Assembly (NCBI GenBank): GCA_041485125.1
Contig: JBGPIT010000006.1
Span: forward strand, 1-40,295
From: JBGPIT01 sp041485125
GTDB lineage: Bacteria > Desulfobacterota > Binatia > UTPRO1
Length of the DNA: 40,295 nt
Direction of reading: 5' to 3'
Positions 37,868-40,295 of this stretch are shown here, one piece after another; position 1 is the first letter of the stretch, and each line of letters begins with the position of its first letter. The position numbers were made by a program, and so were the translations under genes. The notes under the pieces were generated by a model that ran no database searches, was not told the origin of the DNA, and saw only the letters and a program-made list of their open reading frames with translations.

Positions 37868-37911
37868 GGGCGCGCCCGGCGACCCCCCGGTCTTTCAATC
37901 CGGGCGCACCC
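37868..37911 (-). promoter_or_regulatory. hairpin between mraZ and rsmH, possible attenuator
   Basis: Two 12-nt arms (37868-37879 and 37900-37911) pair with a single G-U, enclosing a 20-nt loop. The hairpin ends 25 nt before the rsmH start codon and has no T-tract. It could slow polymerase, protect the 3' end of an mraZ message, or hide the rsmH ribosome site. Confidence 0.5.
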
Positions 37912-37957
37912 GCTCTCCACCACCACCCCTCCGCACCACCACACCCTCGGGCGGGAA

Positions 37958-38404
37958 TCAGATGCCGGTGTCCTCGTACATCGACGAGCTGCCGGCACCC
38001 AGGGCATCGATCCCGCCCTCAATTTTCGCCCACGCTTCCTGACTCAGCAGGCGAAACCTCCGGTGTTGCCCCAGGAACACCACGTCCTTCTTGAGATCAG
38101 CGTATTTTCTGAGCGCCGGCGGCACGAGCACGCGGCCGGCGGCGTCGAGGTCACACCAATGCGCGCGACCGAGATACCCGAGCTCGAACCGTACGGCGCC
38201 GGGACTGAACCTCGGTAGGGCCTCGAACTTCTCCAAGAGCTTCTGCCACTCCGAAGGAGGATACGCGTCGAGACACTGGTTGCCGAACGCGGCAAACGGC
38301 GCGAGGACGATGCGAGGATCATCGAGCAGGTGATCGCGGAAAGTCGCGGGGATGCTGACCCGTCCCTTGGCGTCGATGGTGTGAGCGAACTGACCGGAGA
38401 ACAC
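37958..38404 (-). CDS. mraZ: transcriptional regulator MraZ
   Basis: A 148-residue DNA-binding protein of two tandem SpoVT/AbrB-like halves. DAKGRVSIPATFR (about residues 11-23) and DAAGRVLVPPALR (about 87-99) are the matching halves. It forms ring-shaped oligomers that bind repeated TGGG boxes before its own gene and repress the dcw cluster. Such boxes are present upstream here. The GTG start gives the usual MFxGQ-like N-terminus. It is the first gene of the cluster. Confidence 0.96.
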   Translation of the reverse strand: MFSGQFAHTIDAKGRVSIPATFRDHLLDDPRIVLAPFAAFGNQCLDAYPPSEWQKLLEKFEALPRFSPGAVRFELGYLGRAHWCDLDAAGRVLVPPALRKYADLKKDVVFLGQHRRFRLLSQEAWAKIEGGIDALGAGSSSMYEDTGI

Positions 38405-38442
38405 CCGCCTACCCCACTACATGACCCACATTTGATTTTGTC

Positions 38443-38467
38443 TCCCACCATCACCCACTCCATCCCA
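38443..38467 (-). promoter_or_regulatory. MraZ operator: three TGGGN boxes at 10-bp spacing
   Basis: On the minus strand TGGGA (38463-38467), TGGGT (38453-38457) and TGGGA (38443-38447) are each separated by exactly 5 nt, the published MraZ box geometry. A fourth TGGGT at 38424-38428 is off register. The boxes lie just downstream of the -10 region, over the likely start point, which suits autorepression. Confidence 0.85.
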
Positions 38468-38476
38468 CGCGGCTGA

Positions 38477-38504
38477 GATACAGGCCCAGCTCGCATCAAG
38501 TCAA
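38477..38504 (-). promoter_or_regulatory. promoter of the dcw cluster (Pmra)
   Basis: TTGACT (38499-38504), a 16-nt spacer and TGTATC (38477-38482). The -35 is good and the -10 moderate. It directly precedes the MraZ boxes, and no other convincing promoter was found before rsmH. Confidence 0.6.
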
Positions 38505-38565
38505 GGACAAAATACCGTGACGAGAATTTTTCTTTTGAGCGGGTGTGGAGGACGAGAAGAGAGGC

Positions 38566-38586
38566 GCGCGCTCCATACGAGCGCGC
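38566..38586 (-). terminator. terminator of RNase P RNA
   Basis: A perfect 8-bp stem (GCGCGCTC/GAGCGCGC) with a 5-nt loop starts 20 nt after the rnpB 3' end and is followed by the pyrimidine-rich GCCTCTCTTCTCGTCC on the minus strand. Confidence 0.55.
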
Positions 38587-38606
38587 CCTAAGTTGCCCCA
38601 AGTAGT

Positions 38607-38972
38607 GACCAGACTGGATCTATAAGCCGGATTCTGTCGCCCTCTCGCGAGGGCTGACGGTCATTCCTCTAGGCCGGTCATTGCTGACCGGCTCCAGCGA
38701 CCATACCCGAAGGCTTCCGGCGGGCCGCCGAGCCTCCTTCTTGGTCTTGCTCCGGGTGGGGTTTGCCGAGCCTTCCGAGTCACCTCGGGAGCTGGTGAGC
38801 TCTTACCTCACCGTTTCACCCTTACCGGCGCTCACGCGCCGGCGGTCTGCTTTCTGTGGCACTTTCCCCGTCTCGCGACGGGCCGCCGTTAGCGGCCACC
38901 CTGCCCTGTGGAGTCCGGACTTTCCTCCTGCCGGGACACCCCGTGCAGGCGACCGTCCGATCCAGTCTGGTC
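38607..38972 (-). ncRNA. rnpB: RNase P RNA, bacterial type A
   Basis: About 366 nt. The conserved GAGGAAAGTCCGGACTCC near the 5' end and GGTAAGGGTGAAACGGTGAG in the middle are RNase P landmarks. The AGAGGAATGACCGTC and ACAGAATCCGGCTTATAG segments near the 3' end complete the catalytic core. The first and last 12 or so bases (GACCAGACTGGATC and GATCCAGTCTGGTC) pair as helix P1. It is the ribozyme that trims tRNA 5' leaders. Its 5' end is only 6 nt after the stop of the zinc-ribbon gene, so it may be processed from a longer transcript. Confidence 0.96.
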
Positions 38973-38978
38973 GTGCGT

Positions 38979-39704
38979 TCAGGCTTCGGTGACGGCCTGT
39001 TCGGGCCGTCGATACAGAATGCGGTGACAGCTCGGACACACTATCACACGCTGATTGCGGACGATCTCGTTGAAGAGCTGCGGCGCGACCCGCATGTGAC
39101 ACCCCTGGCAGCTGCCGTCGCGTACCTCGACGACGACGAGACCGCGCCGGCGCACGAGGATGCTTTCGTACTGGCGCCGGAGCGGCGCCTCGAGCTCACG
39201 CGCGATCTCTTCGCGGCGGTGGCGTGCGTCGTCGAGGCCGTGGCTCAACGTCGCGATCTCCTCCGTCACCCGGGCGTCCTCGTCGGCGCGGCGCGTGGTG
39301 AGCGAGTCGACGATCTCCTGCAGCTCGCGCTCGCGGGTGCCGACGCCGTCGAGCGCCTCGTAGAGCATCAGCATGTTCTCTTCGAGGTTGCCCGTGGCCT
39401 CTTTGCCGAGCTCGATCTCGCGCCGTACCGCGGACGCTTCCTTCTCGTTGCGGATGCGGTTCAAACGCATCCGGCGCTCTTTCATCTTGGACTCTTCGCT
39501 GCTGAGGGTGCCTTCGATGTCGCGCTTGCGGGTCTCGAGCTCCGCACGCTCGGCGCGGACGGCCTCGAGCTTCGTCGTTTGCTCGTCGAGCTCGGCGTCG
39601 AGCTCGACCATGCGACGGCGGAGAGATTCTATCGCGTCCGTGCGCTCACGGAGCTGCTGATCGATCGTTTGCAGGCCAACGAGCAGCTCGACTTGCGTCC
39701 CCAA
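38979..39704 (-). CDS. coiled-coil protein with C-terminal C4 zinc ribbon
   Basis: A 241-residue protein. Residues about 5-180 form a long charged coiled coil, and the C-terminal CQGCHM...CPSCHR provides four cysteines of a zinc ribbon. This is the bacterial C4-type zinc-ribbon family often placed next to rnpB and the dcw cluster; some relatives are proposed to act in nucleic-acid or division-related roles, but the function here is unknown. The TTG at 39704 was chosen because GAGGAG lies 5 nt upstream; the longer frame runs through the tRNA gene. It lies between tRNA and rnpB on the same strand. Confidence 0.85.
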   Translation of the reverse strand: MGTQVELLVGLQTIDQQLRERTDAIESLRRRMVELDAELDEQTTKLEAVRAERAELETRKRDIEGTLSSEESKMKERRMRLNRIRNEKEASAVRREIELGKEATGNLEENMLMLYEALDGVGTRERELQEIVDSLTTRRADEDARVTEEIATLSHGLDDARHRREEIARELEAPLRRQYESILVRRRGLVVVEVRDGSCQGCHMRVAPQLFNEIVRNQRVIVCPSCHRILYRRPEQAVTEA

Positions 39705-39727
39705 ACGTTCTCCTCGCGTCCAAGGAA

Positions 39728-39801
39728 TGGGCCCACCAGGACTCGAACCTGGGACCAACCGGTTATGAGCCGGTCGCTCTAACCAGCTGAGCTATAGGCC
39801 C
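39728..39801 (-). tRNA. tRNA with CAT anticodon, probably tRNA-Ile2 (lysidine type)
   Basis: 74 nt with a full cloverleaf: acceptor GGGCCTA pairing with TGGGCCC, D-arm AGCTCAGCTGGTTAGAGC, anticodon stem ACCGG/CCGGT, and T-loop TTCGAGT. The anticodon CAT lies at 39765-39767. The CTCATAA loop and the TTGGTC variable region resemble tRNA-Ile2, whose C34 is changed to lysidine to read AUA. Elongator tRNA-Met is the alternative. It is not an initiator, since the first pair is G-C. The CCA end is not encoded. Confidence 0.9.
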
Positions 39802-39932
39802 CCCGGCACACGGCCATCGCCCCAGCCCCTCGGCGTGCGGCCGTCCACATGTAGCGCAGGCGGGTGATGGCGTCAAAACAGCCCACGAAGACAGAAGAGA
39901 CGTCCGCCGTGGCATTCGAGGTGGAGTCGACC

Positions 39933-40007
39933 GCGGGAGGGATTGGCTGGTCCTCATCCCGCGCCGGCGGAAACGGCGCGGGATGAGGACCAGCCAATCC
40001 CTCCCGC
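39933..40007. repeat. perfect 34-bp palindrome with 7-nt loop
   Basis: The arms 39933-39966 and 39974-40007 are fully complementary, base by base, around the loop GCGGAAA. As RNA it would be an extremely stable hairpin. There is no T-tract and no gene end close on the plus side, and the tRNA 5' end is 131 nt away. It could be a REP/MITE-like element, a recombination or assembly fold-back product, or an unusual terminator. Confidence 0.9.
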
Positions 40008-40176
40008 TCGGCCGCCGCGAAGACAGGGAGGACATCCTTCGTCATCGAGACTGTGACGACACGTCGACCTGCGCCTCGCGCGCCGGGCGCGCGTCGAACG
40101 TCGAAGAAGACGGCGCGCGCCTTCGGATGGCGTGGACAAAAGCACCGCGACGTTGGCGTCGGCTGTTGCCAGTCGC

Positions 40177-40193
40177 GCCGCGCGAAGCGCGGC
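40177..40193. repeat. short GC hairpin
   Basis: A perfect 7-bp stem GCCGCGC/GCGCGGC around the loop GAA. No adjacent gene explains it. Confidence 0.6.
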
Positions 40194-40275
40194 GGGCCAG
40201 CGGAAGCACCGTGGGCGCGTTCACGATCTGTCCGACGTGATTCCGGCGTGAGACGCGGCGGCGGCGGGGCATGGC

Positions 40276-40295
40276 GTTTCCGCGTCGGCGGAAAC
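40276..40295. repeat. hairpin at the window end sharing a 10-mer with the palindrome
   Basis: GTTTCCGC and GCGGAAAC form a perfect 8-bp stem with a GTCG loop and end exactly at the last base. The last 10 bases, CGGCGGAAAC, are identical to 39965-39974, the centre of the 34-bp palindrome. Confidence 0.7.

Larger units (their letters stand above)
39802..40295. other. 494-nt region without a recognisable gene
   Basis: Short open frames here on both strands are Arg/Ser/Pro-rich, run into the tRNA or the palindrome, and lack ribosome sites. The region contains three strong hairpins listed separately. It looks like an intergenic stretch with repeats. Confidence 0.5.

Noticed and set aside
39886..40062. 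Similar flanks of the 34-bp palindrome (both start CGAAGACAG), suggesting a target-site duplication
   Set aside because: Only the first 9 bases match exactly, the rest is about half identical, and the copies do not touch the palindrome ends.

Overview
The window reads as the chromosome of a high-GC, Gram-negative, deltaproteobacterial-type organism (Desulfobacterota, Myxococcota or Binatota-like). The grounds are an outer-membrane porin, a lipoprotein signal, a meso-diaminopimelate type MurE, an FtsI with a C-terminal PASTA domain, and a complete division and cell wall (dcw) cluster in deltaproteobacterial order. Species cannot be named from the sequence. No phage, transposase, plasmid or CRISPR genes were seen.

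Layout. 1-1913 (minus): an FKBP-type isomerase lipoprotein, then hemE and the first codons of hemH. At about position 125 hemH changes abruptly into a piece of a second hemE, which suggests a rearrangement or an assembly chimera. 2063-4137: an exported protein, a small charged protein, a peroxiredoxin remnant and a zinc alcohol dehydrogenase. 4310-9553: two related MGAT-like acyltransferases flank uppP, a porin-glnK pair behind a textbook sigma-54 promoter, and a response regulator. 9650-11781: two overlapping ArsA/Get3-like ATPases. 11874-17819: a phasin-like protein, a small membrane protein, a zinc metallopeptidase, a D-Ala-D-Ala-ligase-like ATP-grasp enzyme, a luciferase-like oxidoreductase, a GST and a crotonase-fold protein. 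17868-20210 (minus): a B12-binding radical SAM protein with a structured leader, followed by acpS.

20302-38504 (minus): the dcw cluster, transcribed mraZ, rsmH, ftsL, ftsI, murE, murF, mraY, murD, ftsW, murG, murC, murB, ftsQ, ftsA, ftsZ, ending in a 17-bp hairpin. It begins at a promoter carrying three MraZ boxes. Most junctions are 4-bp overlaps or 1-3 nt gaps, so translation is probably coupled. The cluster makes lipid-linked peptidoglycan precursor (MurC-F, MraY, MurG) and the septum machine that uses it (FtsW/FtsI, FtsQ/FtsL, FtsA/FtsZ). UppP (undecaprenyl carrier recycling) lies elsewhere in the window. ddl is absent from the cluster, but a ligase-like ATP-grasp gene lies about 7 kb beyond ftsZ.

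38566-39801 (minus): tRNA(CAT), a coiled-coil zinc-ribbon protein and RNase P RNA are packed together. The last 490 nt have no recognisable gene but hold a perfect 34-bp palindrome and two more hairpins.

The most interesting leads are the asymmetric ArsA/Get3-like pair with its compact divergent control region, the sigma-54 porin-glnK unit without amtB, the structured leader of the radical SAM gene, the tRNA/zinc-ribbon/rnpB packing, and the 34-bp palindrome with its 10-nt core repeated at the window end.
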